Shown one piece after another: positions 40,993 through 49,848 of a stretch of 64,000 nt of DNA. The stretch is from Bin87 sp965204395. GTDB lineage: Bacteria; Chloroflexota; Dehalococcoidia; Lucifugimonadales; UBA3495. Every line of letters begins with the position of its first letter. Position 1 is the first letter of the stretch. The stretch spans positions 1,612,001 through 1,676,000 of the forward strand of contig OZ241987.1 in the NCBI GenBank assembly GCA_965204395.1. The letters are read 5' to 3'. A program made the position numbers and the translations under genes. The notes beneath the pieces were generated by a model. It made no database searches. It was not told the DNA's origin and was given only the letters and a program-made list of their open reading frames with translations.

Positions 40993-41793
40993 ATGGCGAT
41001 AGGCGCGCAGGTATGGACGGAAGAATTCGTGGAGGCGGCCGGCGTCAGCCTCCAGATGGTGAAAGGCGGTAGCGGATCGCCCCTGCTGGTCCTCCACGGC
41101 GAACTGGGACACCAGGGCTGGCTGCGCTGCCACGACGCCCTCGCCCAGGACTACACCCTCCACATACCGTCCCATCCCGGGTTCGGCGCGACCGAACGCC
41201 AGGAATGGATCATGAACATGCGCGACCTGGCCGGCTGGTACCTGGAAGCCATCGACGACCTTGGCCTGCAGGGCGCGAACATCATGGGCTTCTCGCTGGG
41301 CGGATGGCTGGCCGCAGAGATGGCCACCATGTCGCCGGACACGTTCAACAAGCTGGTGCTGGTCAGCCCCGCCGGCGTGCGGCCGCCCGAAGGCGAGATC
41401 TACGACATGTTCCTGGCCGTCGCCAAGGAATTTGTCACCGCCGGCTTCTACGACACCGCCAGCACACCCGAGTTTCTGGATATCTGCCCCGACGAGGTTT
41501 CTCCCGAACAAGCCGAGGCTTGGGAGATCGCCCGTGAGGAAGCCTGCCGGCTCAGCTGGCGGCCCTACATGCACTACCTGGCCTTGCCCAACCTTCTGCA
41601 CCGCCTCAAGCGTTTGCCCACCCAGATCATCTGGGGACGGGAGGACGAGATCGTCCCCGTGAGCGCCAGTCAGGTCTACAACGATTCAATCCCCGGCTCC
41701 CGCCTCACGGTATTCGACAACTGCGGCCACAACCCCCACATCGAAAAGACCGACGAGTTCCTTAACGTCGTCAAAAACTTCCTCTCATCCTGA
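40993..41793 (+). CDS. alpha/beta-hydrolase
   Basis: Hydrolase of 266 residues with the alpha/beta fold. The nucleophile elbow is GFSLGG (Ser101), the oxyanion HG is in VLHGELGHQGW, the acid is likely in WGREDEIVPV (near 215) and the His in NCGHNPHIE (near 242). The set fits esterases, meta-cleavage hydrolases or epoxide-hydrolase-like members. AGGAGG precedes the ATG. The downstream nucleotidyltransferase-HEPN genes follow in the same direction after 24 bp. Confidence 0.88.
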   Translation: MAIGAQVWTEEFVEAAGVSLQMVKGGSGSPLLVLHGELGHQGWLRCHDALAQDYTLHIPSHPGFGATERQEWIMNMRDLAGWYLEAIDDLGLQGANIMGFSLGGWLAAEMATMSPDTFNKLVLVSPAGVRPPEGEIYDMFLAVAKEFVTAGFYDTASTPEFLDICPDEVSPEQAEAWEIAREEACRLSWRPYMHYLALPNLLHRLKRLPTQIIWGREDEIVPVSASQVYNDSIPGSRLTVFDNCGHNPHIEKTDEFLNVVKNFLSS

Positions 41794-41817
41794 TCCGAAC
41801 CAGAAAGCTGAACGGCC

Positions 41818-42612
41818 ATGACCGCCAATGCCATCAAAGCGGACCGGCGCGCGATTGAAGTGGCCCTTGAGGTCCACCGGATGGCCGAGCCGGAGCAGAC
41901 CATTCTGTTCGGCTCGCGAGCCCGCGGCGACCACCGACCTGACTCGGACATCGATGTTCTCATCATCAGGAAACACTCCCCAACCGAGGAGTGGCTTGAT
42001 GACCTGCGAGACCGCGCCAGAAAGGTGCAAAAGGCGAGCCTGCCGGAGGCCTGTGGCATCGACGTCATCTGCATGACGGTTGACGAGTTCGCCGGTCGCC
42101 GCCACCTGCGCAACAATCTCGCCAACTCCATAGCCAGGCAGGGAGCGCCAATCTTGCCCCAGGAAAACACCGAACCGCCCGAAGAGTCCATTGATTGGAA
42201 CGACGTCGACGGGAAAATCAACGACGCTGTGGATGCCGCAAACGCTCTTACCTCACTGGCTGAAGCGGGCATACTTCACTCTTTCCCAGACAAACAGTTC
42301 GGGCGCATCGCACAAAACGCTCTGGAGAATGCCTACAAAGCCGTCCTGGGCGCCCACGGGTTCGAATACCCAACCAGCGGGGGCAGCGGCCACAACCTAC
42401 GTATCATCACCGAACGCATTCGGCAACATCAGATAATACCGGACGGTGCCCCCATGCCGGGCGAAGAACACCGCTACCTCACCGAGTTCGGCGGCGCGGC
42501 TCTGTACAGCCACGAGCATCTGCCCCTGGACAAGGAAAGCATCGCCCGGGACGTGCCCCAGGCCGTCGTCGAATTACGCGCCTTGGTGGAAAGGGCAAAA
42601 TCCGCCGAATAG
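41818..42612 (+). CDS. nucleotidyltransferase-HEPN fusion protein, copy 1
   Basis: Protein of 264 residues in two domains. The N-terminal MNT domain is intact: ILFGSRARGDHRPDSDIDVL gives Gly-Ser at 32-33 and the metal Asp44 and Asp46, with a third acidic residue in GIDVICMT (Asp82). The C-terminal HEPN domain contains QNALENAYKAVLGAHGFEYP then SGHNLRIITERI. Separate MNT and HEPN proteins usually form AMPylating toxin-antitoxin pairs or drug-modifying enzymes; here both are in one chain. Two tandem paralogues follow. Confidence 0.8.
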   Translation: MTANAIKADRRAIEVALEVHRMAEPEQTILFGSRARGDHRPDSDIDVLIIRKHSPTEEWLDDLRDRARKVQKASLPEACGIDVICMTVDEFAGRRHLRNNLANSIARQGAPILPQENTEPPEESIDWNDVDGKINDAVDAANALTSLAEAGILHSFPDKQFGRIAQNALENAYKAVLGAHGFEYPTSGGSGHNLRIITERIRQHQIIPDGAPMPGEEHRYLTEFGGAALYSHEHLPLDKESIARDVPQAVVELRALVERAKSAE

Positions 42613-42625
42613 AGTGCCCATCCCA

Positions 42626-43450
42626 ATGACTACAGCGTTGAACAACAATGCCGCGGTTCGTCCGCGAAGCAACTGCGCCGACTGGCGCGCCTTTGAAGTG
42701 GCCCGGGAGATTCACCGGATGGCCGAGCCGGAGCAGACCATTCTGTTCGGCTCGCGCGCCCGCGGCGATCACCGCCCCGATTCGGACATCGACGTCCTGA
42801 TCATCAGCAAGCGTTCCCCAACCGAGGAGTGGTTTGATGACCTGCGAGACCGCGCCAGGAAGGTGCAAAAGGCGCGCCTGCCGGAAGCCTCCGGCATCGA
42901 CGTCATCTGCATGACCGTTGATGAATTCGCCGGTCGCAGACATCTGCGAAACAACCTTGCCAACTTGATAGCCAAGCAGGGAGCCCCAATCTTGCCCCAG
43001 GAAAACACCGAACTGCCCGAGGAGTCCATTGATTGGGACGACGTTGACGGCAAGCTCAAAGACGCGGTCGGCGCGGCGGACAGTTTGGACGCAATTGCCA
43101 ACGCCGGCATACTGGACGTCATGTCTGACAAACAGACGGGCCGAATGGCATTGGACGCCCTGGAAAACGCGTACAAGGCCGTGCTGGGCGCTTACGGGTT
43201 CGAATACCCAACCAGCGGGGGCAGCGGCCACAACCTGCGCACCATCACCGAGTTGATCAGACAGCACGGGATAGTGCCGCCTGGCGCTCCCGTTCCCGGC
43301 GAGAATCACCGCTACCTCACCGAGTTCGGCGGCGCGGCTCTGTACAGTCACGAGCACCTGCCCCTGGACAAAGATGCCATCGCCCGGGACGTGCCCCAGG
43401 CCGTCGCCGCCCTGCAGGCCTTGGTGGAGCGAGCCAGACCCGCCGAATAG
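42626..43450 (+). CDS. nucleotidyltransferase-HEPN fusion protein, copy 2
   Basis: Protein of 274 residues, the closest relative of copy 1: almost the same from the RMAEPEQTILFGSRARGDHR segment to the end, with a different N-terminal leader (TTALNNNAAVRPRSNCADWR). The MNT active site GS...DSDID is intact. The HEPN part differs mainly in the middle (DSLDAIANAGILDVMSDKQT). It starts 13 bp after copy 1, so both are probably on one transcript. DNA similarity between the copies is high enough to indicate recent duplication. Confidence 0.8.
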   Translation: MTTALNNNAAVRPRSNCADWRAFEVAREIHRMAEPEQTILFGSRARGDHRPDSDIDVLIISKRSPTEEWFDDLRDRARKVQKARLPEASGIDVICMTVDEFAGRRHLRNNLANLIAKQGAPILPQENTELPEESIDWDDVDGKLKDAVGAADSLDAIANAGILDVMSDKQTGRMALDALENAYKAVLGAYGFEYPTSGGSGHNLRTITELIRQHGIVPPGAPVPGENHRYLTEFGGAALYSHEHLPLDKDAIARDVPQAVAALQALVERARPAE

Positions 43451-43463
43451 AGCGTCCATACCA

Positions 43464-44381
43464 ATGACCTCTGCGTTGAACAACAATATCACGAACCGGC
43501 CGCAACGTCACAGCGCCGACCCGCTGGCGCTGGCAGTAGCCGAGGCCGTGCAGCGATCCGTGGCGCCGGCGCGGGTTATCCTGTTCGGCTCCCGGGCCCG
43601 GGGCGACTATCGGTACGATTCAGACATCGACCTGATGGTCATCACCAACGCCGCCGATACCTCTGCCGCGGAGCTAAAGGCCAAACTAACGGCCCGCGAG
43701 TGCCTCCGCTTGCAGCAAGCGGACATCGGCGTGGACGTGGTGACTATGACTGTCACATCATTCCGTCGCGCCTGCCTAGCCAACCAGCACGTCGCCGGAC
43801 AAGCCCACAATCATGGAATCTCGATGAGCAACGAATCTCTCGATAATGTCGTCCCCGAACCCGACGGCTACCCCGACCATTGGCCCGAAACGGCGCGTCG
43901 TCTGCAAACGGTTGAGGAATGGCTGTACCACGTCAACGATATGCTGGACCGGGAATCCGGCCCCCAGCGGGTTATGGGATTCGGCGCTCAGCAGGCCGTT
44001 GAAAACGCGCTCAAAGCCTGGCTGTCCACCCATAACCTGCAACGAAACTACGGACATGATCTCATGCCTTTGTGGGACGAAATCCGCAACCTGCCGGAAA
44101 CGTCCACTCCGGACGCGGCGACAGTGGCCACGGCAGTAGATGACCTTTTCGCTGACACGCGCTACGAAACGCCGGAGCCTGCCGGCGCCCAACTCGACCG
44201 GTTGACCAAGTATGCTGTGGACTATCGCTACGCCGGAGTGTCCTATGTCATGACTGCGGCGGAACGCGCCGAGTTCAAAGAACTACTGAACATCGCCGTC
44301 TCGGCGATAGTAGCTCTGGTTCACCAACGCAGCAGCACCACGCCCGCGGACGTCTGGCCGGAAGGCGTCAGACCCTGGTAG
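43464..44381 (+). CDS. nucleotidyltransferase-HEPN fusion protein, copy 3 (diverged)
   Basis: Protein of 305 residues. It keeps the domain order and the leader TSALNNN seen in copy 2 (TTALNNN), but the domains are diverged: the MNT motif is ILFGSRARGDYRYDSDIDLM, and the HEPN domain has QAVENALKAWLSTHNLQRNY then GHDLMPLWDEIRNLP. An extra linker (LDNVVPEPDGYPDHWPETAR) joins the halves. The whole three-gene run likely arose by duplication from one ancestor, with this copy older than the copy 1/copy 2 split. It starts 13 bp after copy 2. Confidence 0.78.
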   Translation: MTSALNNNITNRPQRHSADPLALAVAEAVQRSVAPARVILFGSRARGDYRYDSDIDLMVITNAADTSAAELKAKLTARECLRLQQADIGVDVVTMTVTSFRRACLANQHVAGQAHNHGISMSNESLDNVVPEPDGYPDHWPETARRLQTVEEWLYHVNDMLDRESGPQRVMGFGAQQAVENALKAWLSTHNLQRNYGHDLMPLWDEIRNLPETSTPDAATVATAVDDLFADTRYETPEPAGAQLDRLTKYAVDYRYAGVSYVMTAAERAEFKELLNIAVSAIVALVHQRSSTTPADVWPEGVRPW

Positions 44382-44455
44382 GCAACGCAGCGCGAACGCA
44401 ATTTCATCCCCTGTGCTAAAATCCGCCCGTACCCGGAACCATAAGGAGACCCAAT

Positions 44456-45739
44456 ATGTTCATCGGATACTTCACCGAAAGGCCGTACCAGGACCCCAAG
44501 TCCGGATACTTCGGGGCCACCGGCAAGTCCATCATGGACCTGAACGTCAGCAACGACATCTACGATAGCGAGTTGGGAGCAAGCCTTTACAACCGCTACC
44601 TGGACGAAAAACTCTATGCCGAGGAGATGGGCTTCGATGGCCTGATGCTCAACGAGCACCACAGCACACCCTTCTGCATGGGCGGCGCGATGAACGTGGA
44701 GGCGTCCATCTTGGCCCGCATCACCCAGCGCGCCAAGATCGTGCTGCTGGGCAACATCCTGCCCATCTGGGACGACCCCCTGTGGCTGGTGGAGCAGCTT
44801 GCGATGATCGACATGATCTCCCACGGCCGCTTGGTGTCCGGCTGGGTGCGCGGCACCGGGCGCGAGAGCGTCGCCCACAACGTGGAGCCCCACTACAACT
44901 GGGAGCGCTTCAAGGAAGCTCACGAGCTGATCGTCAAGGCGTGGACCACCCCCGGCCCCTTCCGCTGGGAGGGCAAACACTTCCACTTCCGCCACGTCAA
45001 CCCCTGGGTGCGCCCCTACCAGAAACCCCATCCGCCCATCTGGCTCCCCGGCGTGGTCAGCCGCGACTCGCTGATGTGGGCCGCCGAGGAGCGCATACCC
45101 TACATCATGCTGGCCACCGAGATGGAGCCCACCAAGGCGGCTTTCCAGCTCTATCACGACCGCGCCGCCGAATTGGGCTACGAGTCCGGCCCGCAGAACA
45201 TCGGCTATCTGTGGAAGGTCCACGTTGACGAGACCGAGGAGTTGGCCGAGCAGACCGGTCGCAAGTACGTGCAGGGGCCCAGCAACCCCTTCCTGGCCGG
45301 CAACGAGGGCACAACCAACCAGGCCCTGCTGCAACTGCCCGGCCTGACCTCCCGCCGGCGCGTCCTGCCCACCCGGGACGTGGCGACCGCGGCCCGCGGC
45401 GGCAGCGCCGGTCCCGGCGGGGTTCTCTCACGCCCCTACGAGCAGCAGATCGCCGACTACACCATCATCTCCGGCACGCCCAAGACCGTCATCCCCAAGA
45501 TCCGCCACGTGCTGGAGACCATCCGTCCCGGCAGCATCTTCTTCTGGGATGGCGATGGCGCGATGACCCACGACGACGCGATGCGCAGCCTGCGCCTGAT
45601 GGGACAGGAGGTGCTCCCCGCCGTCCGCGAAATCGCCGACGAACTGGATCTCCCCGGTCCCTTCGAGATGGATCCCGCCACCGGCAAGCCCTACGTGGCC
45701 AACCCGCCGGCACCGGAACCCGTTGCGGCTGACGACTAG
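44456..45739 (+). CDS. LLM-class flavin-dependent oxidoreductase
   Basis: Bacterial-luciferase-like monooxygenase or F420/FMN-dependent oxidoreductase of 427 residues. It shows the TIM-barrel pattern of the family: FIGYFTERPYQDP, LMLNEHHSTPF, IVLLGNILPIWDDPLWLVEQ, and SHGRLVSGWVRGTGRES, which is the conserved GR block near the flavin phosphate. HPPIWLPGVVSRDSLMWAAE is also typical. AAGGAG precedes the ATG. Such enzymes are expanded in SAR202-type genomes and are thought to oxidise recalcitrant organic matter; the substrate here is unknown. Confidence 0.9.
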   Translation: MFIGYFTERPYQDPKSGYFGATGKSIMDLNVSNDIYDSELGASLYNRYLDEKLYAEEMGFDGLMLNEHHSTPFCMGGAMNVEASILARITQRAKIVLLGNILPIWDDPLWLVEQLAMIDMISHGRLVSGWVRGTGRESVAHNVEPHYNWERFKEAHELIVKAWTTPGPFRWEGKHFHFRHVNPWVRPYQKPHPPIWLPGVVSRDSLMWAAEERIPYIMLATEMEPTKAAFQLYHDRAAELGYESGPQNIGYLWKVHVDETEELAEQTGRKYVQGPSNPFLAGNEGTTNQALLQLPGLTSRRRVLPTRDVATAARGGSAGPGGVLSRPYEQQIADYTIISGTPKTVIPKIRHVLETIRPGSIFFWDGDGAMTHDDAMRSLRLMGQEVLPAVREIADELDLPGPFEMDPATGKPYVANPPAPEPVAADD

Positions 45740-45767
45740 CAACGTACGCCAAACTCGGACAAATTGA

Positions 45768-45793
45768 GAGCGGCCCTGCCAACGGGGCCGCTC
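45768..45793 (+). terminator. Rho-independent terminator of the oxidoreductase gene
   Basis: GAGCGGCCC-TGCCAACG-GGGCCGCTC is a 9-bp stem followed by AGTTTATT. It lies about 30 bp after the stop and also faces the end of the convergent histidine kinase gene. Confidence 0.75.
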
Positions 45794-45826
45794 AGTTTAT
45801 TCCCGTGATTTCGGCTTTACCACCGT

Positions 45827-47737
45827 TCACACCACAGCCATCACTGCCGCCTCGATGGGCACGCTCAGCGTGAACTCTGCGTACTCGCCGGGTTGGGTAT
45901 CCACCGTGAGGTCTCCGCCAGCGCGCCTGGCCACGTCGGCAGCGATGGACAACCCCAAACCGGCGCCCATCGCTCCGTCACGCGTGGTGAAGAACGGATT
46001 GAATATGTGGCCCACCACGTCGTCGGGTATGCCGGTGCCATTGTCCCGAACGTGGACCTCGACCATCCCGTCCACCAGTCGGCTTGACACCCTCAATTGT
46101 GGTTCGTAACCGTCCTCGGTGCCCGAGGACTCGCGCTTGGTTCGCATCGCGTAGCAGGCGTTGGACACCAGGTTCACCAACGCTTCGCTGAAGTCCTGTC
46201 CCACCAGCGGCACCGGGCCGAACGAGGTGTCCAGGTCGTAGTTGGGTTCCACCTCGAAGTCCTGCCATTCCGCCCGGAAGGTGTCGCAGCCCAGCTGCAC
46301 TGCCCGCCGCACCAGCGGGTTCAGATCGGTCGGCACGGGCTCGCCGCCGACCACTCCCAGGCCGCGCATCCGCTCCACGATGGCCAGCGCGCGCCCGCCG
46401 TTGTCGCGCACGCGATTGAGGCTGGTGGTCAGCTCCTCGGTGATATCGTCCAGCAGCGCGGCGTCATCGTCGCTCATCTCGTCCCGGTAGTTGGTCAGCA
46501 TGTCGGACAGTTCGCCGTACAGTTCCTGGGACCCTTCGGAGAAGTTCTTCACGAAGTTCAGCGGGTTGCTGATCTCATGGGCTACGCCCGACACCAGCTC
46601 ACCCAACGCCGCCAGTTTCTCCTGCGCCACCAACCGGTCCTGCATGCGCTGCAACTCGGCGTTGGCCTCGCGAAGTTGGCCGTACAGTTGCTCAACCAGA
46701 TTCAATCGCTGGACCTCAAGCGCCTGCTGTCGGAACACCTCCAGGGCGTCGGCCAGCTCGCCAATCTCGTCAGTACCCACCTCGGGCACCGGTGTTTCCA
46801 GGTCGCCGGTAGCCATGCCGCGCATCCGGTCCGACAGGCGAGACAGTCGACGCACCAGCCCGTTGCCCACCCACAACCATGCGGCCAGCGTCGCCGCCAC
46901 CACGCTGGCTACGCTGATGATGACCAGCAGGACGCGGCCTTCATCGAAGCTGCGCACGGCGGCGTCCAGCATGGCCGATGATTCCGCTCGCGCTTCCTCC
47001 AGCAGCACGGCCACCGAATCGCCCAACGCCGTTCCCGACTGCTCAAATTCCAGGGCGAACTGGTCGGACTGCGCTTTCAATGCCAGTTGCTCAGAACGCA
47101 CCGTGAAGATTCCATCGCCTTCCCAAAGCGCCCGGACGGCGGGCGACACGCCCGACGTGGCGGCTGTTTCAAACTCGGCCCTTAGGTCATTCAGGGTCGC
47201 TTCATCTTCCACCGACAACATTCGGGCCAGGACTTGCGCTGCCGTCTGTGATGCGTCGTCGGATATTTCCAGCGCGTCCAACCCCTGCTGGAGTTGGGCA
47301 GCTTTTTGGTTGGCCTGCAGCGTGGCGGTTCGGTTGACCGACAGAGCGTTGATCACGTCGGCCACGTCGTTTGCGCCGTCAAACACTGCCACGGCGTGGG
47401 GTTGGAGGGTCTCGACGCTGTTCACCCGCGACAGCGCCGTCTCCAGGCGGGTCAGCGAATCCTCCACCTGCGCGGGGCTCACCGCACGCGAATCATCATC
47501 AGCTTGGGCCAGCAGGTTGGCGCCCAGGTAGCGCAGGTTGTCCGCCTCGCGCGCCGCCGCCCACGATGCTTCCAGCACCGGCACCGATTCCGACTCAACG
47601 CGGTGGTTCAGGTCGCCGCTGCGCTCGAAATAAAACACGCCGACCGCCGCCGAAACCAGCGTCAACACCACCGCAAATCCCAAGGCCATATATAAACGGG
47701 TGCCGATTCGGCGCCAGGGATTCGAAAACATACCCAT
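45827..47737 (-). CDS. HAMP-domain sensor histidine kinase
   Basis: Membrane sensor kinase of 636 residues. Two membrane helices (GFAVVLTLVSAAVGVFYF near 20-37 and VLLVIISVASVVAATLAAWL near 269-288) flank a helical extracytoplasmic sensor. A HAMP domain (RRLSRLSDRMRGMATGDLET) follows, then a coiled coil, then the dimerisation helix with phospho-His387 in SGVAHEISNPLNF. The ATPase domain has NLVSNACYAM (N box), VRDNGTGIPDD (G1) and GAGLGLSI (G2). The ATG at 47737 is preferred over an upstream TTG because a GGAG sits at the right distance. No response regulator is adjacent. Confidence 0.9.
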   Translation of the reverse strand: MGMFSNPWRRIGTRLYMALGFAVVLTLVSAAVGVFYFERSGDLNHRVESESVPVLEASWAAAREADNLRYLGANLLAQADDDSRAVSPAQVEDSLTRLETALSRVNSVETLQPHAVAVFDGANDVADVINALSVNRTATLQANQKAAQLQQGLDALEISDDASQTAAQVLARMLSVEDEATLNDLRAEFETAATSGVSPAVRALWEGDGIFTVRSEQLALKAQSDQFALEFEQSGTALGDSVAVLLEEARAESSAMLDAAVRSFDEGRVLLVIISVASVVAATLAAWLWVGNGLVRRLSRLSDRMRGMATGDLETPVPEVGTDEIGELADALEVFRQQALEVQRLNLVEQLYGQLREANAELQRMQDRLVAQEKLAALGELVSGVAHEISNPLNFVKNFSEGSQELYGELSDMLTNYRDEMSDDDAALLDDITEELTTSLNRVRDNGGRALAIVERMRGLGVVGGEPVPTDLNPLVRRAVQLGCDTFRAEWQDFEVEPNYDLDTSFGPVPLVGQDFSEALVNLVSNACYAMRTKRESSGTEDGYEPQLRVSSRLVDGMVEVHVRDNGTGIPDDVVGHIFNPFFTTRDGAMGAGLGLSIAADVARRAGGDLTVDTQPGEYAEFTLSVPIEAAVMAVV

Positions 47738-47982
47738 AGTGAGCAACTCCGCTGCAAAAATAACCTACGCTAAGTTGCTGGCATTATCTCTCTCACTGTC
47801 CGACTATCAAGGACACCACGCAACCCTATGCGATCTCATCGGCCCCACGGTCCACATTATCCCTGCGCGGTCTTGACAAAAACAAGGACCATCGCTGCCT
47901 TCGTTTTCACCTGTGCTGGAGCCGACTATAGGACTCGCGGTGGCGGCGACCGCCGTTTTTGAGCTTGATCAAACTCCCGCGG

Positions 47983-48768
47983 TTAGTTGATGCGCTCTAT
48001 CGTCACGGTCCATGAACCGACGGCATCGATCTGCAGTAGATACTGCCCTGCTTGGTCATGGTAGGATTTGCCGTCGTTGTAAATGGTAAAGGTTTCGATT
48101 TCATCGTTGAGAGGGCCTATCCCGAATACGGTTGCGGCATATGATCCTCCCGTGATGGGTATAAGTTCGGCATCAAAGAACCTGTCACTAGAGGAGGATG
48201 CGGTCATCCGGTATAAGCCTGCGTGAAGATCGACTATGGTAGATGCGGCGTCCCCCGTGCCCGTGTAGGTTCCGATGTTGGCAATTGGGATGCAAGTGCC
48301 GGCAGTAACGCAGTCAATGGATGGCGTAGGCTCTCCCCCGGGCTGTCCCGCCGGTTGCGCGGGGCTCGATGACCACGACGACCATGCTGAATAACCTCCA
48401 CCGAACCGGCCGGCTGTTCCCTCGACGTCTGTTGCCCGGATTATCGCGAAGTGGGTATCGCCACCTGTCTGACCGTTGACCGTGTAACTAGTCCTGTGGC
48501 CGGCCACGGTGGTGTAGTGGAATAGGCTGAGCCAGTCTCCTCCCGAGGTGTGGACGGGTTGTCCCTCGGTCCAGTTGATCCATCCCACCGTGTAGAACTG
48601 CGCTCCCGGGATACTGTCCCAGGATATGACCAACTCTCCTACGTTGGCGGTTGCTTGAACGGTGGGCGCTACCGGCTGATTCAGCACGGTCGGTGTGGCG
48701 GCTATGCCGGCCAATACACAAAGCGCCGCCACGGCTAGCAGTATGAACATGCGAAGTCGGGTTTTCAT
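47983..48768 (-). CDS. secreted fibronectin type III-like protein
   Basis: Protein of 261 residues with a signal peptide (MKTRLRMFILLAVAALCVLA, cleavage probably after AGIAA). The segment VAPTVQATANVGELVISWDS followed by GAQFYTVGW is a typical fibronectin type III beta-sandwich start. A Gly/Ser/Pro linker leads to a second, unrecognised beta domain (GTYTGTGDAASTIVDLHAGL). The start at 48768 follows AGAGG; the longer frame has no support. Likely located outside the membrane. Partner unknown. Confidence 0.75.
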   Translation of the reverse strand: MKTRLRMFILLAVAALCVLAGIAATPTVLNQPVAPTVQATANVGELVISWDSIPGAQFYTVGWINWTEGQPVHTSGGDWLSLFHYTTVAGHRTSYTVNGQTGGDTHFAIIRATDVEGTAGRFGGGYSAWSSWSSSPAQPAGQPGGEPTPSIDCVTAGTCIPIANIGTYTGTGDAASTIVDLHAGLYRMTASSSSDRFFDAELIPITGGSYAATVFGIGPLNDEIETFTIYNDGKSYHDQAGQYLLQIDAVGSWTVTIERIN

Positions 48769-48916
48769 GGTTGAACCTCTAGTCAGTTTGTCCGGTTGAT
48801 ATATCACCGGAAAATCGTCAAGCTTGCCACGCTGAGGGCCAATCAGGCACTAAAATCGCAAGCCGGCGTGTTTGGCAAGCGAAACCCCCGAACAAATCGG
48901 GGATCAAAATCAAAAA

Positions 48917-49001
48917 TGGTGGGGAAGGCGGGACTCGAACCCGCACGCCCAAGGGCACATGATCCTAAGTCATGCTCGTCTGCCAATTCCGACACTTCCC
49001 C
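48917..49001 (-). tRNA. tRNA-Leu (anticodon TAG)
   Basis: An 85-nt tRNA on the minus strand with an encoded CCA at 48917-48919. Acceptor stem GGGGAAG pairs with CTTCCCC. The anticodon stem CATGA/TCATG encloses CTTAGGA, giving anticodon TAG (leucine, CUA). The variable arm is long, as in leucine tRNAs. Confidence 0.96.
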
Positions 49002-49053
49002 GGAGCCTGCCGCCGATTGGAGCACGACCAAACGCATCGACCAATTCGGGAGG

Positions 49054-49129
49054 TGGTGACCCGCCTCGGGGTCGAACCGAGAACCTGCTGATTAAGAGTC
49101 AGCTGCTCTGCCAGTTGAGCTAGCGGGCC
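49054..49129 (-). tRNA. tRNA-Lys (anticodon CTT)
   Basis: A 76-nt tRNA on the minus strand with an encoded CCA. The anticodon stem GCTGA/TCAGC encloses CTCTTAA, giving anticodon CTT (lysine, AAG). The D-arm and the T-loop GGTTCGACCCC are normal. It lies 52 bp from the tRNA-Leu and may be co-transcribed with it. Confidence 0.96.
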
Positions 49130-49214
49130 ACAATAGGGCGTACAAGACGCATTCGTAGGCTATCAACAAGGTGCGCCGAGTGTCAAGAAACGGGCGGCGT
49201 TCTACGTTCGTCAT

Positions 49215-49571
49215 TCAGTTCGTTGGGGGACGCGAAACGCGAACGTGCCTACCCTGCACGGTTATCAAGGCGCGTTCTTCAAGTTCGTGACTGTATTGTT
49301 CAATTACCTCTGCAATGATTTCGATACGCCGGGACCTGCGCACATCGGGCAATCGTATGAGTCCCGCGTGGGGAGCACTGTGTAGGTAAATCAGTTCACC
49401 GAAGTCTTTGTCTATTGTGACGAGGATACGGTTCTCCGACTCCGCCAATTCCAGCAGAGCCCGATCGCCGGGATCCGGACCAATGGTTTGCGCCTCAAGC
49501 GCGTCGTGACCATTATTGCTAAGCCACTCTGCCAAACTCCGCCCCGCGCACCTATCGATCAGAAACCTCAC
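49215..49571 (-). CDS. DUF5615 PIN-like protein (toxin component)
   Basis: Protein of 118 residues of the DUF5615/Mut7-C-like PIN fold. The active-site pattern is RFLIDRCAGRSLAEWLSNNG with the first Asp, then ILVTIDKDFGELIYLHSAPH with the central DKDF, as in the family. The gene overlaps the DUF433 gene by 4 bp. DUF433/DUF5615 pairs are a known toxin-antitoxin arrangement, with this as the likely RNase. Confidence 0.88.
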   Translation of the reverse strand: MRFLIDRCAGRSLAEWLSNNGHDALEAQTIGPDPGDRALLELAESENRILVTIDKDFGELIYLHSAPHAGLIRLPDVRRSRRIEIIAEVIEQYSHELEERALITVQGRHVRVSRPPTN

Positions 49572-49819
49572 CTGTCAGCGATTGAAACCGTGCCCAGGGT
49601 GTCCCTGGCAATGACAGCGTGAGCATAGGCGACGCAGGCGCGGATGTCTTCCGGTTCCAACCCGGGGTAGTCATCCAGCAGCTCCTCCGGTGTGGCGCCC
49701 TGACTCAGAAGGCTCAGGATGAGTTCAACTGTTAATCTCATGTCGCGGATGATCGGTTTCCCTCCGAAAACATCGGGGCGAGCCGTGATACGTTTCAGCA
49801 ATTCCTGGTTATCGGGCAT
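49568..49819 (-). CDS. DUF433 protein (antitoxin component)
   Basis: Protein of 83 residues. The pattern RPDVFGGKPIIRDMRLTVEL followed by LLSQGATPEELLDDYPGLEP and EDIRACVAYA is characteristic of DUF433, a helix-turn-helix-like family. The ATG at 49819 has AGGAA upstream. First gene of the two-gene module; it probably binds the module's own promoter and neutralises the PIN-like protein. Confidence 0.88.
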   Translation of the reverse strand: MPDNQELLKRITARPDVFGGKPIIRDMRLTVELILSLLSQGATPEELLDDYPGLEPEDIRACVAYAHAVIARDTLGTVSIADR

Positions 49820-49848
49820 GGCTATCGTTCCTGATTGATTGGAGTGCG

